Of a stretch of DNA of 64,000 nucleotides, positions 63,603 to 64,000 are shown piece after piece. Where the stretch lies: the NCBI RefSeq assembly GCF_011064615.1, contig NZ_JAALJH010000042.1:1-64000 (forward strand), written 5' to 3'. Position numbers and translations under genes: made by a program. The DNA is from Aquisphaera insulae. GTDB lineage: Bacteria > Planctomycetota > Planctomycetia > Isosphaerales > Isosphaeraceae. Under the pieces are notes generated by a model, which saw only the letters and a list, made by a program, of their open reading frames with translations, had not been told where the DNA came from and did not search any database. Position 1 is the stretch's first letter. Each line of letters begins with the position of its first letter.

Positions 63603-64000
63603 ACCTGTATCAGGACGAGGACGACGGCATCCGCGGGACCGGTCGAGCCATCCGCGACGGGGGGACCTCCTGCGAGGAGGTCGTCCAGCGCTGCCTCGAT
63701 CGGATCGACGAGAAGGACGAGACGATCCGCGCCTGGGTCGTCGTCGATCGCGACGGGGCGCTCGCCCGGGCGCGTGAGCTCGACGAGGAGCTGCGGGCCG
63801 GCCGGGACCTCGGCCCGCTGCACGGCATCCCGCTCGGGGTCAAGGACATCATCGATGTTCGCGGCCTGCCCACCGGATGCGGCTCGCTCCGACCCTCCGA
63901 CCGCCCCGCCCCGGCCGACGCCCGGATCGTCGCCCGGCTCCGCGAGGCGGGGGCCGTGATCCTGGGAAAGACCGTGACGACACCCTTCGCCTGGATCGAT
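63599..64000 (+). CDS. Amidase-signature enzyme, N-terminal part (cut by window end)
   Basis: 134 residues are visible. The N-terminal helix (GTGRAIRDGGTSCEEVVQRC) and GPLHGIPLGVKDIIDVRGLP with catalytic Lys, then ADARIVARLREAGAVILGKT, are characteristic of the amidase signature family that includes GatA. The rest, with the Ser-cisSer-Lys motif completion, lies outside. Coupled by ATGA to the GTPase gene. It could be a general amidase or a GatA paralogue; the N-terminus alone cannot tell. Confidence 0.88.
   Translation, partial: MNLYQDEDDGIRGTGRAIRDGGTSCEEVVQRCLDRIDEKDETIRAWVVVDRDGALARARELDEELRAGRDLGPLHGIPLGVKDIIDVRGLPTGCGSLRPSDRPAPADARIVARLREAGAVILGKTVTTPFAWID

Overview
The window looks like the chromosome of a planctomycete, most probably of the Isosphaeraceae. 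The GC content is high and codon third positions are strongly G/C. Several protein types are characteristic of the group: two DUF1559 pseudopilin-like proteins, a surface protein opening with a LEERRLLAG-type motif, a PEP-CTERM protein, an ECF-type sigma factor coupled to a Ser/Thr kinase, a proline-rich secreted protein with a YGYYPTQW motif, and a GYF_2-M48 peptidase. No rRNA, tRNA, CRISPR array, transposase or phage gene was seen. Both ends cut genes: the tail of an unknown gene at the left and an amidase at the right.

Layout. 1-2.1 kb: fragments, a broken Ig-like (Big_3_5) surface-protein remnant and an HD-GYP response regulator. 2.0-12.1 kb: a signalling island with a giant nine-PAS hybrid kinase, a REC-GAF-HisKA_3 kinase, a divergent NarL-type regulator, a tandem PilZ protein and a small zinc-ribbon protein. 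12.5-23.9 kb: a gas vesicle locus. It holds an Hsp20-like GvpH, a CDC48-type AAA ATPase, two GvpF/L proteins, GvpA, a GvpC-like coiled-coil protein, GvpN, GvpG, two further GvpA-family paralogues (J/M/S type), GvpK, and several unassigned partners (a small helical protein, a TPR-like protein, a protein made of six CxxCxGxG motifs without a J domain, and a small basic protein). 24.7-34.8 kb: secreted enzymes: a prolyl oligopeptidase, a ThuA-like protein, a TAT-exported Gfo/Idh/MocA oxidoreductase, a SUMF1-like protein, a three-module ApbE / serine hydrolase / NamZ (DUF1343) fusion, and a membrane-anchored tyrosine phosphatase.

35-48 kb is rich in repeats: a 171-bp element with 38-bp inverted ends inside a hypothetical gene, two short interspersed repeat families, and a palindromic pair. 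Between them lie a DUF1559 pair, a PEP-CTERM protein with a coupled membrane protein, a nucleosidase-domain protein with its own AT-rich promoter (a possible effector), a CrtX-like glycosyltransferase, an HxlR/SDR divergent pair, a Calx-beta surface protein and a Uma2 protein. 48-64 kb holds a sialidase-like protein, a Wza-like exporter lipoprotein (with a decayed partial copy of its gene 2 kb away), secreted hypotheticals, DUF1559 with a small lipoprotein, the sigma factor/kinase pair, a GYF_2-M48 peptidase, a YcjF-like GTPase and the start of an amidase.

The central system is the gas vesicle locus next to a large phosphorelay and c-di-GMP island. GvpA forms the shell. GvpF/L, G, J, K and N are nucleation and assembly factors. 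The GvpH/CDC48 pair and the zinc-finger protein probably supply chaperone functions. The neighbouring HD-GYP and PilZ proteins raise the possibility, which is only inference, that buoyancy is tied to light, oxygen or redox sensing.
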